Shown here: positions 32,761-45,000 of the stretch, piece by piece
Layout: every line of letters begins with the position of its first letter
How positions within the stretch are numbered: position 1 is the stretch's first letter
NCBI RefSeq assembly: GCF_034702125.1
Contig: NC_085857.1
Location: 59,089,863 to 59,153,862 of the forward strand
DNA: 64,000 nucleotides
Direction: 5' to 3'
From: Engraulis encrasicolus
Lineage: Eukaryota > Chordata > Actinopteri > Clupeiformes > Engraulidae
Program-made: the position numbers and the translations under genes
Notes under the pieces: generated by a model
Databases searched by the model: none
The model's input: only the letters and a program-made list of their open reading frames with translations
What the model was told of the DNA's origin: nothing

Positions 32761-34098
32761 AGGGATTCTACGATTCGCCTGCGCTTTTGCCAAAAGCAAA
32801 ATGTCAATTATCAGTATTTTTTTCAACTAAATGACCTAGATGTTTACATAGTGTATATATTTAAGTATCCAAACAAACAAATTGCCAAGTTTAATCTTAA
32901 ATCATTTGATAAATACTCTAATGAAAGCGAACATTTGCTTGATTATTTTGTCACCAGTGTTATTGACAAATACTATGTCATTTCAAACATATATAAAAAT
33001 ACTACAGAGTTGAAACAACATTCTGAAACAACGTCTGATTTGAATTTAATCACCCTCCTTACACAAGACTTCCTTTTCCAGAGATAATCCCTAGTGTCTG
33101 TTCATAGGATTTTTCCAACACATAAGGGATCAATAGCACAAAAACACTTTCAAAACAGTCAACCGTGTTACTCAACTGTGTTACGGTCAACAGTGCAGGG
33201 GAACAAGTCTGCACTTTTTTAGGAGAAAACACAGAGCCGACAAACCCATCTCCCTACACAAATTATTTAGTTTGTTTGTCTGTCAATATGGATATAAATT
33301 GGCAAAAACATACTACTCCTCAACTGTCATAGTTAATTGTAACACCATTGACGGTAACACGGCTTGACATTTCAGCCATTTTTATGGTGTTGTGCTAACT
33401 GAGGACCTCAGAAGTTCCACCACAACACCTTAATCAATTCATGTATTTGTATGCTTTATCTGTGTTTTTCTACATGTGATTTCTAATTCAAATTCTTATG
33501 AATATGTTGATAACACAGTTGACAGGCAAATTTCCCAATTTTCATGAGGACATGAAAAAGAATGGATTAAATTATGGAAGGATGGAGCTCAAAACTTACC
33601 AAAATGTCTTCCCATATCCTGCCAAAGAGGTTATGACATCACGTGATGTTATTCGTATGGCCTAAAACCAAACCATTACTGATTTATGGAGGGGGATTCA
33701 GACCATGACACGGTTAACACAGTTTTCGTGGACACACAAAAAATGGCAAATTTCATGTTTAATAGAAAGGACAGCGGTCTTTCTGACAGTTTTGTCATAT
33801 TGTGGTGATTACTGTGAATCAACATTTGCAATCGTCTTGGGCTAAACAAGTTTCTTTACATGCTAATATGAAGACTGAATCTGACATTTGGGAAACAGGA
33901 CGGCATGAAAATGCCCAAAACCAGTATTAAATATTCATTCTTGCTGAGGGAAATAATGCCATGTATACACTTTCTGTATTATATGAAAGATAGATGTGTG
34001 CTAATGTCCAAAACATCATTGGATGCAGTTAATAGTTAGTGGAATTGGCAAATAAAATCCATGGACTTAAAAGCGCAGTCGAATCGTAGAATCACTCA
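32759..34098. mobile_element. Unclassified TIR element, 1340 bp, in (CA)n
   Basis: Left TGAGGGATTCTACGATTCGC then CTGCGCTTTT pairs with right, read inversely, TGAGTGATTCTACGATTCGA then CTGCGCTTTT: two differences in 30 bp. Both flanks are (CA)n. Inside, GTGTTAC/GTAACAC/GTTGAC words recur (33166, 33179, 33340, 33354, 33509, 33712). The first 330 bp are open in one frame but show no known domain. Confidence 0.7.
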
Positions 34099-34106
34099 CA
34101 TACATT

Positions 34107-34208
34107 CGCGCGCACATACACACACACATGCGCACGCACACATACACATGCACACACACACACATGCGCATGCACACACACACACATGCGCGCGCGCACA
34201 CACACACA

Positions 34209-34280
<72 letters not shown>
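34107..34280. repeat. Compound (AC)n microsatellite
   Basis: Interrupted by GCGCG and ATGCGC, then a pure AC tract of about 35 units. Confidence 0.96.
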
Positions 34281-34282
<2 letters not shown>

Positions 34283-34402
34283 GTTCTCTAAATGTAACAC
34301 TATTCATATCTTTATTTTTTGTCTTGTAATATGTATACAATGCTTTGGCCACACTATACCTTAATAGTCATGCTAATAAAGCACCATTTGAATTTGGAAT
34401 AT
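34281..34402 (+). mobile_element. LINE 3' tail fragment
   Basis: ACAATGCTTTGGCCACACTA and CTAATAAAGCACCATTTGAA match the LINE tail at 6985-7056. Confidence 0.65.
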
Positions 34403-34525
34403 GAGAGAGAAAAGGGGGAGGGATTGTTTTGAGAGAGTGGTGCTTGGGAGAAAAGACGACATTCTTTGCCCCCCACACAGAACGCTCATCCTGTTTAGTA
34501 TAGAAACTGTGTCATTGTGCATCTG

Positions 34526-34825
<300 letters not shown>

Positions 34826-34904
34826 ATTTCCGCCGCTCAACTTCCTGTTATCGTTTTGTTGAAATAAAATAGACAGCAGCTGAATCTGCTCTTTCCTCTT
34901 ATTA

Positions 34905-34970
34905 CTGTGTGTGTGTGTGTGTGTGAGTGTGCGTGCGTGTGTGTGTGTGTGTGTGTGCGTGTGTGTGTGT
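34905..34970. repeat. (GT)n microsatellite
   Basis: Interrupted GT tract. Confidence 0.93.
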
Positions 34971-35097
34971 TTACTGTATCGGCACTTCAGCTAAGCTCCT
35001 TTACAATACCGAAAACCATCTAATTTTTTTTTTCTTTGCATGTGTGTGTTTGTGTGTAGGGCTCAACTCTGACACATTTTTTCTATGCCCGATGTTT

Positions 35098-35150
35098 TCT
35101 CTCTCTCTTCTTGCTCTCTCTCTCTTTCTCCTCTCTCTCTCTCTCTCTCT
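35098..35150. repeat. (CT)n tract
   Basis: CT-rich, forming a pyrimidine run before the GC-rich block. Confidence 0.9.
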
Positions 35151-35154
35151 CTGC

Positions 35155-35354
35155 CTCCTCCTCCTTGGCTGCTGAGCCTGCGTGCGCATTCCGCTCGTGC
35201 CCGGTGCCCGGTGGTCTGTGAGACAGTAGGGGCGGAGTACGGAGCTACGGACACACACGGCAAAACATCCTGCTCAGCTGCTGCCCCGAGAAAACCAACC
35301 GAGGATACAGAGCAAAACGGCTCTCGCGACCAGGACCAGGACACTGTTTTTGTG
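35155..35354 (+). promoter_or_regulatory. GC/CpG-rich block with donor, possible non-coding first exon
   Basis: A local rise in G+C and CpG (CGTGCGCATTCCGCTCGTGC, GGGGCGGAGTACGGAG) ends in GACACTGTTTTT|GTGAGTAACG, a consensus donor. This could be a promoter and first exon, but no following coding exon on the plus strand was found in the window. Confidence 0.35.
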
Positions 35355-36617
35355 AGTAACGTTTATTAGGTAGGCTACTTATCTTAGCGCATGTTGTAAA
35401 ATAAAATAACAGTGATGTCATACAAATAGTCGCCCTGAACGCCCAGGCACGCACGCCAAAGAGGGGGCTGCGAAATAGGCGGTGGTCTTTGTATGTTATT
35501 TGGAGAGTATTGTCAGTAGTTTCGGGTATATAATTCTCGGTTATTTGAAGATTTGCCTTGTGCTTTTACATGCTCTCCAGAGAGGGAGTACGAGGGCTAC
35601 GAAATAAGCGAGATGGCCTTTGTCTGCCTGGCTGTTTTGGTGATCATTGAACTTGACCGTAGCCGGTTGACTTGGGTCTGTCATCCCCTGTCTGATACAC
35701 AACTGTCCATTATTTGGAGAGATATCGTGTCTTTTGCTCTTTGTGTGTGTGTGTGTTTCCTTTGCTATTTGGCTAGTAGCCTAGGCCCTAGGCCTATTGG
35801 ACTTCTTTGGACGTTTGACTTCAGTTTGCCATCCTCTGATAAAAAAAAAAAAAAAAACCTCGGTTATATTTTTGTAATTCCCTGTCTGATATGTATACCT
35901 CGGTTATTTGAAGAGTTGTCTTGTGCTTTTGAGTCTTTTCATATGTTTGGGGTGACTGTGAGTCACTGCAGGAAACTCTATTTCTGTTTGAGACGCTCTC
36001 TGGAAGAAAAGAGGATGTTTTGCGTAGGTCTATAGATTCTTCCACGGCGCTTTCATTGCGCACAGGGAGTGTTAAAATTATTGATTCATTTAGGCTTCCA
36101 TTCAGTTGAAATTCTGTTTTTTTCCCTTTGCATTTCTTTGCAATTATGAGGCATATTTTGGATAAGCTGGTGAAATCTTGCCTGCATTGTGGAACATTAT
36201 TGAAATGTTTGGTTTTATTTAAATTAACTTAGCTAAATCCATTTACACTTTCCATTGCTGTTCATCTTAAACCAGTTGTCAGTTTTTGGCGATATCGCGT
36301 TACGAGACGTCTCGGCCACCGTGGGAACCCCCGAGACATTTCCTCCTCGAGCAGTCTGTCCGTCTGTCGGTGTGTCCTCGAGATTTCCTCGGCTCGCATT
36401 CTAGAGGCATTCTAGAAGTGAGAGTTGCCCAAGCACTATCCGAGATATTTTCACAAAATATGGCCTTTATGATGCTATTTTAGTGATATTTTACAGCTAT
36501 TGTACAAACAATTAATTTAATTTAAGCTATTTATTTTTCGAGGGGAAGTGATATGGCCGGGGATCCGCTGTAACCACAGCGCAGTTGCGCGCCTGCGCAC
36601 AATGTTCCTGGACCACC
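35355..36617. other. Unassigned, short direct repeats
   Basis: CTCGGTTATTTGAAGA(T/G)TTG(C/T)CTTGTGCTTTT occurs at about 35536 and 35899. The 160-codon frame 35553-36035 spans these repeats and a poly(A) run and has no domain. Confidence 0.4.
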
Positions 36618-36679
36618 TGTAGCAACCCCATGTGAGTAGGCTGCCGGATGTGAGTGCCCGGATATCCGCCCGAGTATTT
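36618..36679 (+). repeat. Ginger left terminal inverted repeat
   Basis: 62 bp identical to the reverse of 46255-46316. It contains the palindrome-like CGGATATCCG. Confidence 0.93.
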
Positions 36680-39022
36680 AGGATATCCGGGCGCGTATTT
36701 ACATACTTTCTAACATCAGGATTGCTTTGCGGCACCACAGCTACCCGATGTGAGTCGCGCTGGGAGTTACGCAAGAGCACACGGCTATGGAGTGGGCTCA
36801 CTGTTTCGGTTTTGCAGAAGTAGACACGGACCATAGACGATTTTCATTTTAGTGCTATTGTCTACCATTTGACCTACCTGTTCGCTGCGCTGCGCCGTGA
36901 CACTTCTTTACCACAGAGCTACACAAAGATTCTCTATTCTAATCTACATTTAAGCCGTCTCTGGTACACACCAAAGAACGCGGATAACGTAGGCTACGCT
37001 GTCAAGCATGTTGGGGGTCAAGCGCAATATCTACCATGAGCCAAATGCGCATAGTTTATGTTGAAATATAGTCAAAGGGCACATAAAGGGGCAGTCTAAC
37101 CGATTTTATTATTAATTATAAATACATTGTATAATTAATTAATTCTTCATCACCACACACACACATGCTGTCAAGCAGACTGGAAGGATTACACTGAACA
37201 AGGTAGACGGATGCTGAGGCATCAGCGTCTGTCTATCTGGACCAAGTTTGAGAGCCCCTACACTACACACCTTTGAGAGACCCAGAAGCACTCCAATTAC
37301 CTGCTTGTGTTGTACACTGATCTATGGGGTCAAGCGCAAGATGAGCCAAGAGGTAGCCTAATGCGCATAGTAGGGCCTAGGCTATATACAGTATTGAAAT
37401 ATAGTCAGAAAGAGGCGCATAACATTTTAACATTTTTTAATTGCAAATTTAAGGGGACATAAACATTACACTAACTGATTTTATAACATTTGAATATTGT
37501 ACAGCATCACACATACTGTAGCGTACACCGTTCAAGTCACTCCATCCAAGGGCAGAGGAGCATGTGGAAGTTTGTAGGTAGGCCACTGGCTGTGAAAGAG
37601 GCCGGAGCCACGCCAAAGATAAAAAGCCATTTCATGTGTAACAGAGAATTAAGTTTTATTTTCTCCTTCTCCTTGTTGTTGTGCCACGTGACATTTTTGG
37701 GGGCCATCTGTCTAATATGAAATTGAAACTCTATTTGAAATTCCACCATAACTGATGAAAAAGAATCAACAAGTGTCTAACTTCTGAAAATCTTGTCCGT
37801 GTGTAACTAACCAGGGGATGTTACACAGGTCAAAACTTTGACAATGCCAGTCACAATAAGAGTGAGACATCACTAGGGCTACTGTACACACAAAAAAACC
37901 CTGCAGGTTTGAAAGAACGTGAGGACACAGCTGTTGTAAAACATATACTTTCTTTTATTTTCTTCTTCTTCTTCTTGTATAAACATTCTAAATGTGCAGA
38001 GTAGGCAGGCGAATCATAAAAGCACAGTTACACTTGGATATTAAAATGTATAGTACACATTGCAAACCTGAACAGTGTTGCCAGATGGAAAATGCTGAAT
38101 TATACCAAAACCTCAACATGATCTTTTTGGGGTTGTTTTTAGGAGGAAACGATCATACAAGACCCAGAGTTTTGTTTCAAGGCATCAACTCTGGAATTAT
38201 CATAAGTCATGTTTTTTTGATCGTACCGAGGACAAAATGGACAAAATGATGGTACAAATACGACAATTATCGTACATCTGGAAACACTGAACTTGAAGCA
38301 CAAGGAACAATTGAAACGGTTAGTAGATTCAACATTATTCAGTCAATTGTGCCAGAAGTATATTATGTGCAAACCGGAAAAACACTGGCAATTAGATTCA
38401 GATGAGGTAGTTAAGCTGTGCAAGCAAGCATTAGGCTGAGGAACGCGTAACACGAAGAGGCGGACAGTAATTGTTAATATGAAACTACATTATGAACTTC
38501 CTGCACAGCAAACTAAGCAAAGAAAACTAAAACTACGAAACTAAGACTACGGAAATAAACAAACTCCATGCAAAGGAAATAAAGAATAGCAGACAGAAGC
38601 ACAGCAAGCAAAGAAAGGCAACACAAATAAGAAAATGAACAAACTCCAAATAATAGAAATAAATAATAAATTGCACACCAAATCACAGCAAACGAGGCAC
38701 AGCAAGCAAAGAAAATCAACACAAATAAGAAAAGAAACACACTGGAAACAAAGGAAATAAATAATAATTGCACAGCAAAGCACAGCACACAAAGCAAACA
38801 AACACAAATAAGACAATAAACAAAAACATAAAAACGAAAGGGAAATTGAAAGATTTTCACAATGTAGGTATAAGGGTTAAGGGTTCCTCAGCCTAATATT
38901 TGATTTCACATTAATAATAAAAGAATAGTAAAAGGCAATAAAAGCATAAAATACACAATAAAAGCAGATAAAACAAATAAAACACACCCCTGAGACCTAA
39001 AAACACTTTGAACATGCCAATT
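36680..39022. other. Ginger 3' non-coding part
   Basis: No exon was recognised downstream of the TGA at 39023-39025 (minus). It contains a (TTC)n tract near 37961 and the minisatellite at 38545-38835. Confidence 0.5.
38545..38835. repeat. A-rich minisatellite, period about 95 bp, three units
   Basis: Units share AAGCACAGCAAGCAAAGAAA, CAACACAAATAAGAAAA and AAGGAAATAAATAATA. The hydrophobic 115-codon minus frame across it is produced by the repeat. Confidence 0.75.
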
Positions 39023-42000
39023 TCATGCCAACTTTCTTACCGTTGGCATGTTCTCTGCCTCCCTCTGGTCCTTTTCAGTCACCTGGTTGAAAGAGAGATA
39101 CACAAAAATTGATAGTAAAGGGTCAGGTGTGCGCACACACTTAAGTCTTTCCATCCAACATCTATGAAATATCATGGGCAAGTGTTGTACCATGGATTTA
39201 CTTTTCACAACTCTAGTTTGGCCATATGTACCTTGACTCTCCTACGAGGAAGCCTGGAAAGGGGCTCCAGCCTCCCGCAGAGCAGGTCTTTCGCCTCCTG
39301 CGTCCAAAACGCGAAGCGATGTCCGTGTCTGCATAGAAAACCAATGTATACTACATGTAGTAATGTAACGTCAAAAATAAGTGTGAAAATGTCTATCCAC
39401 GTTTAAATGGTCCTACCCTTCAATGGAGAACCTCTCCATGACCTCCAAACACCACCATTTCCTAAGAGATGGCATGTCCCCCTACATAAAACCAATTGTG
39501 TGAAACCACTGTGAACATTTGTATCTGTGAAGACTATGGACAATGTAAATGATGTCTTCCAATGATGAATATACAATTTACCTCTGAGAAGTTGAACGGA
39601 GTGCTAGTGCAAAAGCTGAGCGCATACTACAAAACAAAGGGAAAAAGAGAACACAAACAGTGATTTACAAGATGTACATACAGCCGCTGGAAATATTAAG
39701 ACACCACTTTGAAATTATGAAAGTGGTCTCTTATTTTCCCCCGCGGCTGTATGTATATTAGGCAGCATACATATTAAGACACATCTGAAGTGTATCCGAA
39801 CCAGCTAAAACTTGAATTTTACCATTAGCATGAAGATTCCACAGTTCACTCCGCCGGTTTGTTGTGGGAAACCCTGAATAACAAAGTGTCAGACTGTGAA
39901 TATGATGGGGGCGTAACTAAAGTACAATCGATACGGAAACACATACAGTAACAATGTGTCAACAACACCTATAAAAGCTTGATTTTAAATATTTACGTCG
40001 AAGTCACAGCCAGTCTTCTCAGTCCATTGCCCTGGCTGAATGGACTGTGAAATGTTCCTAAAATAGAACAATAAAATCAGTTGAGAACAGACTGAAACTA
40101 CAGAACAAGGCTTACATGAAAACCTGAAGCCGTAGAACAAGGCTCAAAAACCTGTAGCCATAAAAGTGAAAGAAACCAAAGATGAAACCACACCTGTGAC
40201 ACTCCCATCGTCATTGTGACACAGCATTGCACAGCACACAGTGCTCCCTTCACACAAAATTACCTCACCTCACCCGTGCATGGGGGCAGCCCTAGGGAGC
40301 AGTGCAGTGGGACAGGACCCCATCAACTGTTGCATCAGGAGTCGAACCTTTGGGCTACAATTCTGACAGCTTAACCGCTAACCCCATGACTGCCCATAGA
40401 ACAAGGCTTGAAAACCTAAAGCCATAGAACAAGGCTTGAAACACTTTGAAAATATATGTGGAAGTAGGCCAACTAGGCCCATCTATAAACCTAAATATTG
40501 CTCTGTATGCCTCATCTCCAAAACCTTGAGGAAGAAGAGAGTCCAAGAAGAGGATCTGTCGGTCTTGAACTTTTAACACCTGCAGACATACATTTGGTGT
40601 CACCCATCAACATGGCTAATTGTAAATTATTAAAGGGGGCAGAAATGGGTCTGAAATACTCAAATGTTCACTCAACACATAGCAAGTAGTGATCCCCTTG
40701 GCCTGGTTGCCTACTCCAAGCAGGAAAAAGGATAGCATCCCTTGACCGCACATCATCCCGTTGTTTGGGAATAATTTTGCAGACAGACATACACACTTAC
40801 TGTCCTATGGGGCATTGATATGGAAAGATGCGTACACATGGTCAGAATGTTGGAGGAAGTGTATACATACAAAAACATACACATACTTCTGCAAAGACAC
40901 TCACCGGCAGATTGGACAGGGGGTCCACATTCATTTTCCAGGTAGGGACAGCAAACATGTCCACAATATGGACATCTTTTCCCTGCTCAGAGACATATAC
41001 TGATAACCGCTTCTAACAAAATAGACAGTCTTAACACATGCACTAAAGATTTAGAAAAATAAATAAATTAATCAAAACCAGATTTACATGCTTTAGAGCA
41101 GCCTCGCGCACCAGCTTCAGGCAGGCATTTCCAATCTAAAAAGAAAACACACTCATAATCCTTGCGGTCTGGTTATAATGTAGGATACCTACATTTTCAA
41201 AAGGTCATACTCACGGTTGAGTCCATGCACCTGTTGAGACCCAGGCTTAGGAAATCCTCACGGAGAAGGCAGACATCTCCCTCTTTGGTGAGGAGTTCAT
41301 TGCCTGGGCGGCTGGTGTCCAGGACATATTTCAGCTACAATGCATATCAGAGTTATTGCAAGGATAAGGCCAATTGGGAAACTCAAACTCCCTTTGTCAT
41401 TGCGACACAACACGCCACAGCACACAAGTGAACACTGCACACAATGAAATAGCATTTATGTCTCACCCGTGCAAGTGGGCAGCCCCCGATGGCGACCCAA
41501 GGGAGCAGTGTGACGGGACGGTACCATGCTCAGGGTACCTCAGTCATGGAGGAGGATGGCGGAGAGCACTGGTTAATTACTCCCCCCACCAATCTGGCGG
41601 GTTGGGAGTCTAACCGGCAACCTTTGGGATACAAGTCTGACGCCCTAACCACTTACCCATGACTGCCACTGACATGAATAAGCCATAATTAACACACAGC
41701 ACGCCAGTACTATAAGTCAGTGACAAAAAATATATACAGTAATAATTAAATAATAACAAAATATCGTTTTAGAAGTCACTTGCCAGGGCATCCTGAAGAG
41801 GGCCGGTGTCTTTTGCCCATTTGGCACCCAACCAGGCATATCCATGGTCCTGCTGCAGGGAGCAGGAACTATAACCATGGTCATGGTAGACTGCCAGCCT
41901 TTGGAAATCGTGACCTGCTAACACACCAACAAAACATTAATAAAAGAGAATGTCATTAAGTAAAATTAAGTAATGTCATGACATGCATATCACCCATCAA

Positions 42001-45000
42001 CTCCACAGATTAAGCTTCAACAGACAAGATAACTCTTACCCTCCTGTCGTTGATATGGCTTGAGACGTGCAATATTATGTTTTTGCTTTGTCCCTTGCCC
42101 TGTTGTCACTGTGGCAACACCTTTTGCGGTCAGGCCCACAACCGTATATGGCCCTCTGTGGCGGGCGGACAGTCCTTCTTTAAGGGACTTGTTACGGGGG
42201 TTATTCACCACCAGCACCTCATCCCCAACACCAATAGGGCGGACTGGCAATTTTTTGCCTTTGCGGGTGGCAAAGCCCTTCATCTGGCGTTGTTGCGCCC
42301 TTTCGATGTTCTGCAAAACCTACAATACCGTAGTAGCAGACATAATAGAAAAGTCATTGTAGGACTGGGTAAAACACACCTCCTAATCTGATCATCACCT
42401 ACTGTCTTAAAGAACTGACCTTCTCATTAACTGCCTTCATTTTGTTGACCACATCGTCCACTTCGTCGTCAGGCTTGCCCATCTCAAATTCTGCCAGGGG
42501 ACAGGCGTTCAGGACCTCAGGCAGCAATGGGTGGCGGTGATACATTAAAAAGAATGGTGTATGCCTCGTGGATGCCTAGACACATAGCACATTTCCATTA
42601 GGATTATAAATAGACAACAGGAAACAGAAAAAAAGATAGAGCGAATGGCAACCTGCAGAGTGGTGTTTATGCCATAGATGACTGCATCGAGATGGAGGTC
42701 CCAGTCATCATGGGCATCATTGACATATTTGCGGAGGGCGCGCTTGATGTTCTGGTTCATGCGTTCATCCTTCACATAAATAAAAAGAGCAGTAATTTTT
42801 TTTTTGCATACATTCTATGCACGACATGACATAAAAAAAAAAAAAAAAATACATACACACACATATACAGTATATTGTAAATTACCTGGCCATTAGTCTG
42901 GGGATGATAGGCACTGGAGACTGAATGTTTTATGCGAAGCATTTCAAATATTTTCTCATTTAGCTGTGGACAAATGATGTAAAAAGATTATGGTTCCATG
43001 AATTTTCATTCAGGGAGAAATACAATGAGCCACGCGTTTGTAAATGGGCCAGAAGGGCAGCACCTAAAAAAGGATTGAAGGCAGTTTTACTGATGCAGAC
43101 ACCAATGCTGTTACTGATGTAAAAAGCTTCTCACCTCATTCACGAACTCCTTGCCTTGGTCCGTGATTATTTTTTGCACCATGCCAAATGAGTATAATTT
43201 TTTAATTAATGCTCCGCATACCTCCCACGCCGTCTTCGATCTCAGAGGGGCAGCAGCAACCCATTTTGTGTAGAGGTCTGTCATGGACATAATGTACTTG
43301 TGGCCCCTCAAAGTTTCCTTCAGGGGACCAACAAGGTCCAGTCCGATGACTGTCCAGGGTTCACTGACCTGTAAAAATGCCTCATATTGATATAACCTAT
43401 ATTTTGCAGAAGGATACAGAAAAGTAACACACATTGTGTGAATAGAAACTCACTCACTACCTTTATAGGATGCAGGGCTGGGGCATCCGTCTGAATCGGG
43501 TCGTCCAGCTGACACTTATTACAGCATCTCACCTTAGACAAATGATAAGAACACAAATGTCAATTCAACTTAAAAATCAAGACACCCAACAAAAACATTT
43601 AACTGTGTGTGACGACAAAATCAGACACAATATCCCTGAGGAACAAGGCATACAAGATGTAACTGAATGAAACTCTGAATATAGTACTGATGGCACCTGC
43701 CACTTAAAAACCACCCACATGGAAAGGAGTAGAGCCGACAACTTGAAGTTCAGTTCAAATTCAAAGATTATTTATTTTCTCTTGTAGAAACATGTCTGTG
43801 AATAAAGCATGAAATACAGAGCTCTGGGTTCAAATTTATCTTGCCCTAGCGTCAACAAAGATGGACACTGAATCTCCCTGAACCCATTGATTATATAGCA
43901 ACATAATTTCACTAAAGAATGTAACCAAAATTATGTCCGTTTGTACAAACTGGAATCAGTCGGGTCTTTTTATCTGGTCATCTTCATCTTGTGACGCACA
44001 ACTGCTTCATGTCAGTCCTGTGTCTGACATCCATTACCTGTTGTGCCTTAATGAATCACAAACATCCACATAGACCATCAGCCATCCACAGCACAGGCCC
44101 TAGCCCTGTTTCAGTGCCCCGGGGTGGCCTTGCACAAACACCTTCATACACATATTTCCACATCCAACAGGGGTCCCTGGTTCATCTTCCCTGGTTCTGT
44201 AGGGAGGTGCTTTGGATTATTAATTCACATACGCACGCACGCACGCATGCACGCACACACAAACACACACACACACAAGCCTCCACGAGGCTACATAGCA
44301 CCACTTGTGTCACCCCCTCAGCCCCTCTCCATCAAGGCAATTCACCAGCTCAGCCTAGAGGAAAAGCTATCTGATTAGGCCGTAGTCCACCACCTTGGCA
44401 CATAAGACCCCGAGTGGTACTGTAGCCCCCTCCATAACCATAACATCATGCATACCAGCAGACCCTGTCATGGGAAAAGTCAAGATTAACACAGTTGCAA
44501 CCTGTCGCTGCGCATCTTCCAGTAAGAGGCATTTTGATGTGCCCGTCCCCAGCTTTGTCACGTAACCTGCTGGTGTCTCTCTTTTGCGGCCCTCATCACG
44601 ACAACGCCTGGAAGAAGTTTCATTAGCTTCCCTCCCCAAATGAAAAGACCCAGACCCCTCTCTTTGGCTCCAAACACTAAATGGTAAAAAAAGCTAAATG
44701 GACTACATTTGTATAGCACCTTTACACTCTTTCGAGCACTCAAAGATCGTTACATTGTATGCCTCACTTTCTTCCCATTCACACACCGGTGGCAGTGGCT
44801 GCCATGCAGGGTACCACCCTGCCACCAGGAGCAATTCGGGGTGAAGTATCTTAGCCAAGGACACATTGATGGGGTCAGACAGAGCGGGGCTGCCGAACAG
44901 TCTCCTCTATCACCTGAGCCACCACTGCCCCTAAAAAGTAACATATAAGTTTAAAACGTGAATGTCAGTAGCTGTATTAAATGATAAGTTCAGCCAATAT

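Noticed and set aside
32482..33087. 201-codon plus frame after the LINE tail
   Set aside because: Its first part is the ATTGT tail and a CA repeat. The second part lies in a TIR element and has no recognisable domain; kept only as part of that element.
35553..36035. 160-codon frame
   Set aside because: It crosses duplicated non-coding strings and a poly(A) run, with no domain or splice context.
38513..38860. 115-codon hydrophobic protein that looks like a multi-pass membrane protein
   Set aside because: It is the complement of an A-rich 95-bp minisatellite, and both minus frames look equally hydrophobic.
40498..40689. Plus-strand peptide with PINMANC that resembles a peptidase motif
   Set aside because: The real C48 coding is on the opposite strand here with phase-consistent exons; the resemblance is chance.
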